Assembly (NCBI GenBank): GCA_937127205.1
Contig: CAKZLS010000246.1
Span: 1 to 16,505 of the forward strand
Length of the DNA stretch: 16,505 nucleotides
Source: an uncultured Rhodospirillales bacterium
Lineage (GTDB): Bacteria; Pseudomonadota; Alphaproteobacteria; Rhodospirillales; Defluviicoccaceae
Reading direction: 5' to 3'
Within the stretch, counting starts at the first letter, position 1. Every line of letters starts with the position of its first letter. Below, one piece after another: positions 1 through 7,213 of this stretch. The position numbers were made by a program, and so were the translations under genes. The notes under the pieces were generated by a model. It did no database searches. It had not been told where the DNA came from and worked only from the letters and a program-made list of their open reading frames with translations.

Positions 1-821
1 TGACCCTCGATACCCAGATCAACGAGGTGGCGGATACTGGCCACCGCAACACCGGCATTGGTAACCTGATGGGCGCCTTGTAGACCGGGCGTTGGAAACT
101 GAATGTTCCCTTCGCTATCTTCGAACATGAGGCCTTCCGCGTTCGATCTCACGGACCAATCGATGCCCTCCCAAGCGAGTGGCGCGCCTATGGCCTCGGC
201 GCGCGCGCGGATCGCTTGCGCCGCTTCGGGGCGCTGGGTGGCAACCATGCACGGAACATCGGTCTTGAGAATCCCGGCCTTCTCGCCGGCGATCTGTTCG
301 ATCGTGTCACCAAGAAAAGCCTGGTGGTCGAGGGATACGGGAGTGAGTACGGTCAGAAGAGGGGCGTCGATGACGTTGGTGGCATCGAGCCGCCCCCCGA
401 GACCGGTCTCGAGCAGAGTGACGTCGGCAGGGATCCGCGCGAAAGCCAAAAAGGCCGCGGCCGTTGTGATCTCGAAGAATGTTATGGGTTCCTCGCCGTT
501 GGCGGCCTCGCACTCTTCCAACAAGCCGACAAGTTCGCCCTCGCCGATTTCCGTTCCGGCGACCACAATCCGCTCGCTGAAGCGGATCAGATGGGGCGAG
601 GTGTAGACGTGAACGCTCCGTCCAGCAGCCTCGAGGATCGCCCGCAGGAAGGCAATCACCGACCCCTTGCCGTTGGTACCGGCCACATGGATCACAGGTG
701 GCAATGCGCGCTCGGGGTGGCCGAGGTGCTCCAACAGCCGCTCAATCCGGCCGAGAGAAAGATCAATGCTACGCGGGTGCAATCTCTGCAAGCGCGCCAG
801 CACGGCGTCGCTATCGGGCAG
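1..821 (-). CDS. folC: Bifunctional folylpolyglutamate synthase/dihydrofolate synthase, C-terminus cut by window edge
   Basis: FolC adds glutamate to dihydropteroate and to folates using ATP, in the cytoplasm. The reverse-strand translation shows the Mur-ligase-type signatures in order: ATP-binding loop HVAGTNGKGS, YTSPHL, FFEITTAAAF, ETGLGGRLDATN, LDHQAFLGDTI, EKAGILK and the domain-linking GAHQVTNAG. About 270 of roughly 430 expected codons are visible; the rest lies beyond position 1. It follows accD directly, the usual arrangement. The start is unclear because there is no ATG. A CTG at 821-819 has a GGAG seven bases upstream and gives a protein beginning MPDSDAVLARL, which fits the family; it overlaps the accD stop. 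Alternatives are GTG at 803-801 (inside the conserved start) and GTG at 884-882 (adds a basic stretch that is an out-of-frame shadow of the AccD tail). Identity is sure; the start is not. Confidence 0.95.
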   Translation of the reverse strand, partial: MPDSDAVLARLQRLHPRSIDLSLGRIERLLEHLGHPERALPPVIHVAGTNGKGSVIAFLRAILEAAGRSVHVYTSPHLIRFSERIVVAGTEIGEGELVGLLEECEAANGEEPITFFEITTAAAFLAFARIPADVTLLETGLGGRLDATNVIDAPLLTVLTPVSLDHQAFLGDTIEQIAGEKAGILKTDVPCMVATQRPEAAQAIRARAEAIGAPLAWEGIDWSVRSNAEGLMFEDSEGNIQFPTPGLQGAHQVTNAGVAVASIRHLVDLGIEG

Positions 822-1809
822 CGGGTTGCTCCGGGGTAGCCGGTTGTTGCTCGGGCGGCGCAGCCTCTTCCGGCGGCGGCGCACTGTCCTCGGCCGCAAC
901 GGGCTCGCCGGCCGGAACGGCGCCCATTGGATCGCCGGCCGTAGCGGCCTCCGGCGGCCGCGTACGACGCAGAAGACCGATAATCCGGATCAGGGCGTCG
1001 CGAAGCTTATGGCGATGCACCACGGAATCGATCATGCCATGCTCGAGCAAATACTCCGCCTTCTGGAACCCCTCAGGCAGGCTCTCGCGGATGGTTTGCT
1101 CGATCACCCGCGCACCGGCGAAACCGATGACCGAACCGGGTTCGGCGATGGCGATATCGCCCAGCATGGCGAACGACGCCGACACTCCGCCGGTGGTGGG
1201 GTCGGTGAGCACGACGATGTACGGCAGTCCTGCCTCGCGCACTTCTTCAACCGCGATGGTGGTCCGCGCCATCTGCATCAGCGACAGAATGCCCTCCTGC
1301 ATGCGCGCGCCGCCCGACGCCGGAATGACGATCAGCGTCGCTTGGTCCTCAAGCGCCTTTCGTGCGGCCGCCAACAACCCCTCGCCGACGGCGACCCCCA
1401 TGGATCCGCCCATGAATTCAAAATTCATTGCCACGACCACCGTCCGATGGCCGCCGATTTCACCGACGGCGGCGACAAGCGCATCCCGCTCACCGGTTTT
1501 TGTCCGGGCATCCCTAAGGCGCTCGGAATACTTGCGCAGGTCCTTGAATTTTAGGCGATCAGCTGTCTTTTTGGGCAGATCGACGCGTTCGAACACGCCA
1601 CCATCGAACAGCATATTCAAACGTTCAGCGACCGACAATCGCATGTGATGGTCACAATGCGGGCATACCCGCAGGTTCTTGTGCAGTTCCCGATGGAAAA
1701 CCATCTGGCTGCAGTTCGGACACTGTTTCCACAAGTTGTCGGGAACCTCCCGGCTACCGCCGACAAGTTCCCGGAGCTTCGGCCTGACGACGTTGGTGAG
1801 CCAGCTCAT
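811..1809 (-). CDS. accD: Acetyl-CoA carboxylase carboxyltransferase subunit beta
   Basis: AccD pairs with AccA to move the carboxyl group from biotin to acetyl-CoA, making malonyl-CoA for fatty-acid synthesis. The 332-residue protein has the N-terminal zinc ribbon (Cys30, Cys33, Cys49, Cys52) followed by the carboxyltransferase fold with ASGGARMQEG and GGVSASFAMLGD. The last ~50 residues are rich in Pro, Ala and Glu and look disordered; this makes it longer than the ~300 residues of E. coli AccD. Its ATG overlaps the trpA stop as ATGA, so translation is probably coupled to trpA. folC begins at or just inside its end. Confidence 0.97.
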   Translation of the reverse strand: MSWLTNVVRPKLRELVGGSREVPDNLWKQCPNCSQMVFHRELHKNLRVCPHCDHHMRLSVAERLNMLFDGGVFERVDLPKKTADRLKFKDLRKYSERLRDARTKTGERDALVAAVGEIGGHRTVVVAMNFEFMGGSMGVAVGEGLLAAARKALEDQATLIVIPASGGARMQEGILSLMQMARTTIAVEEVREAGLPYIVVLTDPTTGGVSASFAMLGDIAIAEPGSVIGFAGARVIEQTIRESLPEGFQKAEYLLEHGMIDSVVHRHKLRDALIRIIGLLRRTRPPEAATAGDPMGAVPAGEPVAAEDSAPPPEEAAPPEQQPATPEQPAAR

Positions 1810-2666
1810 TCGGCGGCTCCCTTCGTGGCAGATTGGCGAACGCCCTCGGCCAGCTCGCTGACAAAGGACAGCACATCGTCCACGAGGCCCGGTCCGGCCG
1901 ACCCGTTCTCGCTCACGTGTCCGGCCAACCGGTCGACCAAGGCCGAGCCGACCACGGCGGCGTCGGCCGCGGAGGCCATTGTCAACGCCTGCTCCGGCGT
2001 CCGGATGCCGAAACCGACAGCCACCGGCAATGCGGTATGGCGGCGAATTCGCTCGACGGCCGCCGCTACGTCCGCCCGCGACGCCGATGCCGTTCCAGTG
2101 ATGCCGGTGATCGAGACGTAGTAGACGAAGCCGCCGGCGTGTTCCAAGACCACCGCCAGGCGATCATCGTCAGTGGTGGGCGCGGTGAGATAGATGAGAT
2201 CGATACCGGCGGCCTCCGCGGGAATGCGCAACTCGTCGGCTTCCTCCGGCGGCAGATCGACGATAATCAGACCGTCGACCCCGGAGGCACCGGCATCGGC
2301 GACGAACTGCTCCACTCCATACACGTAGATGGGGTTGTAGTAGCCCATGAGAATGATCGGCGTATCTTCGTCTCCGCGGCGAAACTCCGCAACCATCGAC
2401 AAGGTCCCGGAAAGCGTCTGACCGGCTGATAGTGCCCGCTGAGACGCCCTTTGAATAGCGGGCCCGTCGGCCATAGGATCGCTGAACGGGATGCCAAGTT
2501 CGATCAGATCGGCGCCCGCCGCGGGCAAGCCGCGCAACACCCGTAAGGAAGAGTCGCGGTCCGGATCGCCCGCCGTCAAGAACGTAACCAACCCGCTTCG
2601 TCCAGCTTGGCGAAGCGCTGCGAAACGGCGCTCGATCCGCCCTTCCCGCTGTTCGGGCCCGTTCAT
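1806..2666 (-). CDS. trpA: Tryptophan synthase alpha subunit
   Basis: TrpA cleaves indole-3-glycerol phosphate to indole and glyceraldehyde 3-phosphate and passes indole to TrpB through the complex tunnel. The 286-residue protein starts at the ATG that overlaps the trpB stop (ATGA), giving MNGPEQREGRIERRF; a longer open frame upstream is only read-through inside trpB. It has LVTFLTAGDPD, the catalytic pair Glu56 and Asp67 in the ELGIPFSDPMADGP motif, GYYNPIYVYG, TAPTTDDDRL and the phosphate-binding VGFGIRTPEQA. Its own stop overlaps the accD ATG in the same way, so trpB, trpA and accD form one tightly coupled block. Confidence 0.98.
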   Translation of the reverse strand: MNGPEQREGRIERRFAALRQAGRSGLVTFLTAGDPDRDSSLRVLRGLPAAGADLIELGIPFSDPMADGPAIQRASQRALSAGQTLSGTLSMVAEFRRGDEDTPIILMGYYNPIYVYGVEQFVADAGASGVDGLIIVDLPPEEADELRIPAEAAGIDLIYLTAPTTDDDRLAVVLEHAGGFVYYVSITGITGTASASRADVAAAVERIRRHTALPVAVGFGIRTPEQALTMASAADAAVVGSALVDRLAGHVSENGSAGPGLVDDVLSFVSELAEGVRQSATKGAAE

Positions 2667-3874
2667 AACTCGACCCCCAGCTCGGCGGCGGCGGTAAACA
2701 CGTCCTTGTCCCCTCGTCCGCACATGTTCATGACCAGCAGATGGTCCTTCGGCAGATCTCCGGCCATGCCCATGACATAGGCCAGCGCATGGGCCGGCTC
2801 GAGTGCCGGGATGATCCCTTCGATGCGTGAACACAGCTCGAACGCCTTGAGAGCCTCGGCATCGGTTGCGGTGGCGTACGTCACCCGTCCGGTGTCGCGG
2901 AGCCAGGAGTGCTCCGGTCCGACGCCTGGATAGTCCAACCCGGCCGCCACCGAGTGCCCCTCGCGGATCTGACCGTCGGCATCCTGAAGCAGGTATGTAC
3001 GATTGCCGTGCAGGACTCCAGGATCGCCAGCGGTGAGCGATGCCGCGTGATCGCCGGTTTCCACGCCGTGACCGGCCGGCTCCACCCCGACCATCGCAAC
3101 ACCTTCGTCATCGAGAAACGGATGGAAAAGACCGATAGCATTGGAGCCACCGCCCACACAGGCCACCAGCGTATCCGGCAACCGGCCCTCGGCGGCCATG
3201 ATCTGCTCGCGGGCTTCTTTGCCGATCACCGACTGAAACTCGCGCACCATCTGCGGATAGGGGTGCGGGCCGGCGACGGTTCCGATCAGATAGTAGGTAT
3301 CCTCGACGGTCGCCACCCAGTTGCGCAGCGCCTCGTTCATGGCATCCTTGAGCGTCCCCGCTCCAGCGGTTACCGGCACCACTTCCGCGCCCAGCAGCTT
3401 CATTCTGAAGACATTGGGTTTCTGGCGTTCGATATCGGTGGCGCCCATGTACACGACGCACTGCAGCCCGAACCTGGCGCACACGGTAGCAGTGGCGACC
3501 CCATGCTGCCCGGCGCCCGTTTCCGCGATGATGCGCGTCTTGCCCATCCGTTTGGCCAGCAGGATCTGCCCCAGCGTGTTGTTGATCTTGTGCGAGCCAG
3601 TGTGGTTCAGCTCATCGCGCTTGAAATAGATTTTCGCTCCGCCCAGATGCTGGGTAAGACGCTCCGCCCAGTAAAGCGGGCTCGGCCGGCCCACGTAATT
3701 CTTGAGGTAGTCATTGTAAAGCTCGACGAAGGCTGGGTCCGCGCGCGCTTCATCGTAGGCGCGCTCAACCTCGAGAATGAGCGGCATCAAAGTCTCGGCG
3801 ACATATCGTCCGCCGTAAATGCCGAAATGGCCGTGCTCGTCAGGACCGCTCCTGTAAGTGTTCAATCCGTCCAT
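2663..3874 (-). CDS. trpB: Tryptophan synthase beta chain
   Basis: TrpB is the PLP enzyme that joins indole to serine to make tryptophan, working as an alpha2-beta2 complex with TrpA. The 403-residue protein is of normal length for a TrpB1. The PLP lysine is Lys96 in HTGSHKINNT, the phosphate loop is GGGSNAIGLF, and EGIIPALEPAHA and MCGRGDKD are near the C-terminus. The start MDGLNTYRSGPDEHGHFG matches alphaproteobacterial TrpB; a GGAG lies about 12 bases upstream, so the ribosome site is modest. A 105-bp spacer separates it from trpF, unlike the overlaps on its downstream side. Confidence 0.98.
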   Translation of the reverse strand: MDGLNTYRSGPDEHGHFGIYGGRYVAETLMPLILEVERAYDEARADPAFVELYNDYLKNYVGRPSPLYWAERLTQHLGGAKIYFKRDELNHTGSHKINNTLGQILLAKRMGKTRIIAETGAGQHGVATATVCARFGLQCVVYMGATDIERQKPNVFRMKLLGAEVVPVTAGAGTLKDAMNEALRNWVATVEDTYYLIGTVAGPHPYPQMVREFQSVIGKEAREQIMAAEGRLPDTLVACVGGGSNAIGLFHPFLDDEGVAMVGVEPAGHGVETGDHAASLTAGDPGVLHGNRTYLLQDADGQIREGHSVAAGLDYPGVGPEHSWLRDTGRVTYATATDAEALKAFELCSRIEGIIPALEPAHALAYVMGMAGDLPKDHLLVMNMCGRGDKDVFTAAAELGVEL

Positions 3875-3979
3875 GGATGCTTGTTTTCTCCGCTTTCCCG
3901 CTGTCTGCGTTCAACGCTTGTGACGCGCTCTATACACCCCTCGGCGGGTGCCGGAAAAGCGTCACATGCGGTCTCGCAC
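3875..3979 (-). promoter_or_regulatory. trpF-trpB spacer, possible internal promoter
   Basis: This is the only sizeable gap inside the pyrF-trpF-trpB-trpA-accD-folC run. On the minus strand it contains a short inverted repeat, CACCC and GGGTG around a six-base loop (about 3937-3952), directly followed by TATAGA. A weak TTTTCC lies 18 bases upstream of TATAGA and could act as a -35. I see no T-run after the hairpin, so it does not look like a terminator, and no leader peptide rich in Trp codons. An internal promoter for trpBA-accD-folC is possible but weakly supported. Confidence 0.25.
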
Positions 3980-4618
3980 TTATATAGTTCTGGCAGTCTT
4001 CAAAAATGCCCTGATCTTTTCCGGGCTTTTGATCCCGGGGCTGTCTTCGACGCCGGAAGACACATCGACCGCGGAGGCGCCGCTGAGGCGCACCGCTTCG
4101 GCCACGTTTTCGCTGTTGATCCCGCCGGCCAGCATCCATGGCAGGGACAGGTTAAGCCCTTGGAGAAGGGACCAGTCGAAGCTCTGCGCATTCCCGCCGG
4201 GACGATCGGCACCTGCCGGTGGGCGGGCATCAAATAGAAGCCAGTCGGCCACGCCTTCGTATCGCCGGATCTGCGCCAGATCCTCGGCCCGGGCAACCGG
4301 CACCGCCTTCATCACCAACTTCCCCCATCGCGCTTTGATGGCGTCAATCCGCTCGGGCGGTTCCGAGCCATGCAATTGCACCATGTCCAGCGGAACGCGG
4401 GAAAGAACGTCGCCGAGGTAGTCGTCGTCGGCGTCCACAAACAACCCAACCCTGTCAACCGATGGCGGCACCGCCTCGGTTAGGGATGCAGCCTGGACGG
4501 GATTGAGGGATCGGGGAGAAGGAGGAAAAAAAACGAAACCGGTGTAGTGCGCACCAGCTTCCACGGCGACATCGAGGGCCTCGCGGGTCGCAAGACCACA
4601 GATCTTCACCTTAAGCAC
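3980..4618 (-). CDS. trpF: Phosphoribosylanthranilate isomerase
   Basis: TrpF converts N-(5'-phosphoribosyl)anthranilate to the CdRP intermediate in tryptophan synthesis by an Amadori rearrangement. The 212-residue beta/alpha barrel has the catalytic Cys7 in VKICGL, the catalytic Asp130 in LLFDARPP, the phosphate-binding LAGGINSENVAEA and VDVSSGVEDSPGIKSPEKI near the end. All family hallmarks are in place and the length is typical. Its ATG lies inside the end of pyrF (8-bp overlap), which implies coupling to pyrF. Confidence 0.97.
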   Translation of the reverse strand: MLKVKICGLATREALDVAVEAGAHYTGFVFFPPSPRSLNPVQAASLTEAVPPSVDRVGLFVDADDDYLGDVLSRVPLDMVQLHGSEPPERIDAIKARWGKLVMKAVPVARAEDLAQIRRYEGVADWLLFDARPPAGADRPGGNAQSFDWSLLQGLNLSLPWMLAGGINSENVAEAVRLSGASAVDVSSGVEDSPGIKSPEKIRAFLKTARTI

Positions 4619-5327
4619 CGACCGCGATGCCTCCGATTTCCTCGCCGATGCGCCGCGCCGCCGCCGCCGGATCGTCGGCTTTGGTGATGGGTCGTCCGAT
4701 CACCAGATAATCCGCGCCCAGAGATACGGCGTCGGAAGGCGTCAACACACGTTTTTGGTCGTCCTTGGTGGCCCAGAGTGGACGAATACCGGGCACCACC
4801 AGTTTGAAGCCGCGCCCGCAGGCGCCTCGAAGAGCAACCACTTCCTCGGCGGAACAGACAACGCCGTCGAGCCCGCAATCCTTGGCCAGATGCGCCAGCC
4901 GCAGGACATGGTCGCGAACCGGCCCGGCAACGCCCATGGCCGATAGATCCGATGATCGAAGCGATGTCAGAACCGTCACCCCAAGGACCAAGGGCCGATC
5001 TTGGCCGGCCTCCGCGGCCACTTCCGCGGCGGCCCGCATCATCGCCGGCCCACCCGACGCATGGACATTGATCATGTGAGGCTTGAGCGGCAGCGCGGCC
5101 CGCACGGCCGCGGCGACGGTATTGGGAATGTCGTGAAACTTCAGATCCAGGAACAGCGGCAAGCCCACATCGGTGATCCGGCCGACGGCGTCCGGTCCGT
5201 TGGCGGTAAAGAACTCCTTGCCGAGCTTGACGCCACCGACGACTTGCGAGAGCTTCGAAGCCATCGCAACCGCAGCGTCGGCCTCGGTCGTATCAAGGGC
5301 GACAATTATTCGTTCGGACGGTAACAT
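4611..5327 (-). CDS. pyrF: Orotidine 5'-phosphate decarboxylase
   Basis: PyrF decarboxylates OMP to UMP, the last step of de novo pyrimidine synthesis. The 238-residue protein carries the catalytic Asp-Lys-Asp set in LFLDLKFHDIPNTV (Asp61, Lys63, Asp66), an early substrate lysine in GGVKLGKEFF, VVPGIRP and the phosphate-binding GADYLVIGRPIT. Length is normal for the bacterial class I enzyme. The start MLPSERIIVALD has GGAAG about 11 bases upstream. A 207-bp AT-richer spacer precedes it, so a promoter for the pyrF-trp-accD-folC run is likely there. Confidence 0.98.
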   Translation of the reverse strand: MLPSERIIVALDTTEADAAVAMASKLSQVVGGVKLGKEFFTANGPDAVGRITDVGLPLFLDLKFHDIPNTVAAAVRAALPLKPHMINVHASGGPAMMRAAAEVAAEAGQDRPLVLGVTVLTSLRSSDLSAMGVAGPVRDHVLRLAHLAKDCGLDGVVCSAEEVVALRGACGRGFKLVVPGIRPLWATKDDQKRVLTPSDAVSLGADYLVIGRPITKADDPAAAARRIGEEIGGIAVGA

Positions 5328-5534
5328 TCCTGAGCGCTTCCGGTTTTCAGACGGTAAATTCCTTAAACACCTCTTTTATACAGTTTCAAAAGGGGACAAT
5401 CCAGTTTTACACCGGCTTGTCAAACGGACAACACGCTTTTCCGAGTGACCGGGACTATCGCCATCACCAAACGCCGCGAGGGTTGCGCATCCGAAATGCG
5501 GGGGTTGAAGAACGGACGCGAAGCGCCGACGACC
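5328..5534 (-). promoter_or_regulatory. Spacer upstream of pyrF, likely promoter region
   Basis: This gap lies between the lapA stop and the pyrF start and is more AT-rich than its surroundings. On the minus strand it holds TTGACA (5423-5418) and TATAAA (5380-5375), but the two are 37 bases apart, so they do not form one standard promoter. The segment around 5386-5397 reads TCAAAAGGGGAC on the plus strand, a near match to a motif in the cmk/DUF1538 intergenic region. No clear terminator for lapA is visible. I call it regulatory from position and composition only. Confidence 0.4.
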
Positions 5535-5894
5535 TTAGGCGGCGTCCTTGGACGGGGGCGCGATCGCGGCAACCGTATCGGCGCTCTTCTTATCGGCGCC
5601 TTCCAACTTCGCGACCTTTTGACGCAGTATTGCCAAATCGCGCTTATCGCTCTCCGCTCGGCGGTACATGTTGCGAACCCGCTCCCGAGTTTTGCCACCA
5701 TAGACCCATGCGATAATGCCGCCCCATATAAAGCCGATGAATAGGGCAACCAGCGCAACACCAAAGAGAGGCATGTCGATACTGTATGGCGACGGCCACA
5801 AGTCCACGGTGACCACGCTCCTATTGGTCACAGAAAACGCTATAAACACGACCGCGACAACCAACAACACGATCCAAAAAATAAATTTCATCAC
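5535..5894 (-). CDS. LapA/DUF1049-domain small membrane protein
   Basis: This 119-residue protein has two hydrophobic segments, roughly residues 4-22 and 40-66, separated by a short loop (NRSVVTVDLWPSPYS) typical of the LapA (DUF1049) family, then a charged, probably coiled-coil cytoplasmic tail (about 70-100) and a low-complexity end. E. coli LapA (YciS) works with LapB in control of lipopolysaccharide synthesis, but in alphaproteobacteria the role of this ihfB neighbour is unclear. The start may be GTG at 5894 or the adjacent ATG at 5891; an AGGGG upstream suits the GTG slightly better. It lies 33 bp after ihfB and is likely co-transcribed with it. No lapB is visible next to it. Confidence 0.85.
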   Translation of the reverse strand: MMKFIFWIVLLVVAVVFIAFSVTNRSVVTVDLWPSPYSIDMPLFGVALVALFIGFIWGGIIAWVYGGKTRERVRNMYRRAESDKRDLAILRQKVAKLEGADKKSADTVAAIAPPSKDAA

Positions 5895-5927
5895 TGAACC
5901 GATCCCCTGTCGGCAAGATAACAGCGT

Positions 5928-6212
5928 TCACCCATCGGTATTGAGCTTCTCACGAAGTTCCTTGCCTGTTTTGAAAAATGGTACATATTTCGCGGAAACG
6001 TTGACGGCCTCTCCTGTGCGCGGGTTGCGTCCTAAGCGTGCATCACGCTCCTTCACGGAAAAGGCGCCGAACCCTCGCAATTCGACCCGGTCGCCGCGAG
6101 CGAGAGCCGTGGTGATCTCATCAAATATCGTCGTAACGATCCTCTCCACATCCCTATGGTAAAGGTGCGGGTTGGCGGCGGCAATGCGGGCAATCAGTTC
6201 CGATTTGGTCAT
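5928..6212 (-). CDS. ihfB: Integration host factor subunit beta
   Basis: IHF beta dimerises with IHF alpha to bend DNA by about 160 degrees at specific sites, acting in transcription, replication and recombination. The 94-residue protein begins MTKSELIARI, preceded by GAGGAGG at eight bases, which settles the start over the longer open frame. The DNA-intercalating proline is Pro64 in LGRNPRTGE, and Glu44 and Arg46, which in E. coli IHF beta contact the TTG part of the site, are conserved here as E-L-R. It sits between sppA and the LapA-type gene, the common alphaproteobacterial order. Confidence 0.96.
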   Translation of the reverse strand: MTKSELIARIAAANPHLYHRDVERIVTTIFDEITTALARGDRVELRGFGAFSVKERDARLGRNPRTGEAVNVSAKYVPFFKTGKELREKLNTDG

Positions 6213-6254
6213 CGGTCGGCCCTCCTCGCAAAAATCGTTGGCACTCACTGAAAA

Positions 6255-7163
6255 CTAAAGATCAGGGTGCCAGAGCGAAACCAGCCCGTCAAGTCTAAGT
6301 CGTTCAGAAAACAGCACTTTTCCGACCGACTCGCCCAACAGCTTGCGAACCAACTCTTCCGGATCTTCGAACTCTATGTCTTCCACGGGAACGTCCGCGT
6401 CGATGGCGTGTTTTTCCTCGAGCCACCGTCGGGCTTCCGGCTCGCCGCCGATCGCGTCCACAAGCCCGTTATCCAGTGCCTGGCGGCCGCTGAACACGCG
6501 CCCGTCGGTTGCTCGCGCCAATTGATCCGGGGTCAGGTCGCGACGCTCTTCCACCAGAGCGACGAACATTGAATACAACTCGCTAATGACACCCTGAATC
6601 GCTTCGCGGGCCGCCGGCGAGAAAGGCTCCAGAGGATTGGGCTGAGCCTTGAGCGGAGTGCTTTTGACCGCGATGGGCTCGACGCCGAGTTTGTCCAGCA
6701 AGCCCGTAAGATTGGTGGTCTGCAAGATGACGCCGATGGATCCGGTGATGGTGCCGTCGCGGGCAACGATGTGGTCTGTGCCCAAGGCCGCCATGTAAGC
6801 CGCCGAGGTTCCCATCCCACCGAAAACCGTAACGACGGGTTTCGACTCCCCGACGCGGCGGAGATAGTGGTAGAGCGACTCCCCACCCACCACCGTTCCG
6901 CCGGGGCTGTCTATCCGGACGATCAACGCTTTGACACTATCGTCCGCCGCGATTTCGGAGAGTGCCTTGAGCCGATCCGGATCCTCCACAATCACGCCGT
7001 CGACGGTCAATCTCGCCACATGCCCGCCGACGGCACTATCGTGAAAACGACCGACGGCGGCGACGACTGCAACCAAGACCGCCACAACGGCGGCGATCCT
7101 CCAAAACAACAATCTGCGCTTAAGTCGACGCCGATCGACAAGATAGTCGGCATCCACGGACAT
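6255..7163 (-). CDS. sppA: Signal peptide peptidase SppA, short S49 form
   Basis: SppA is a membrane-bound serine protease that degrades signal peptides left after secretion. The 302-residue protein has a basic N-terminus, one membrane segment at about residues 18-38 and a single S49 catalytic domain facing the periplasm. The nucleophile is Ser120 in GGMGTSAAYMAALG and the likely general base is Lys172 in PLKAQPNP; the 52-residue spacing equals that of Ser147/Lys199 in Bacillus subtilis SppA. This is the short form, half the length of the tandem-domain E. coli protein. GAAGGA precedes the start at about six bases. It lies 50 bp after rpsA and 42 bp before ihfB. Confidence 0.95.
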   Translation of the reverse strand: MSVDADYLVDRRRLKRRLLFWRIAAVVAVLVAVVAAVGRFHDSAVGGHVARLTVDGVIVEDPDRLKALSEIAADDSVKALIVRIDSPGGTVVGGESLYHYLRRVGESKPVVTVFGGMGTSAAYMAALGTDHIVARDGTITGSIGVILQTTNLTGLLDKLGVEPIAVKSTPLKAQPNPLEPFSPAAREAIQGVISELYSMFVALVEERRDLTPDQLARATDGRVFSGRQALDNGLVDAIGGEPEARRWLEEKHAIDADVPVEDIEFEDPEELVRKLLGESVGKVLFSERLRLDGLVSLWHPDL

Positions 7164-7213
7164 GCTCGTTCCTTCTCACAGGCCAAATGCGCGTGATGTG
7201 GCGGTTTGGATGC

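Noticed and set aside
667..1648. Long plus-strand frames opposite accD and folC
   Set aside because: They are low-complexity Arg/Ala/Ser translations antisense to conserved genes.
2909..4237. A 442-codon open frame on the plus strand opposite trpB and trpF
   Set aside because: It lies antisense to two well-conserved genes, and its translation shows no family signature; GC-rich DNA gives such mirror frames.
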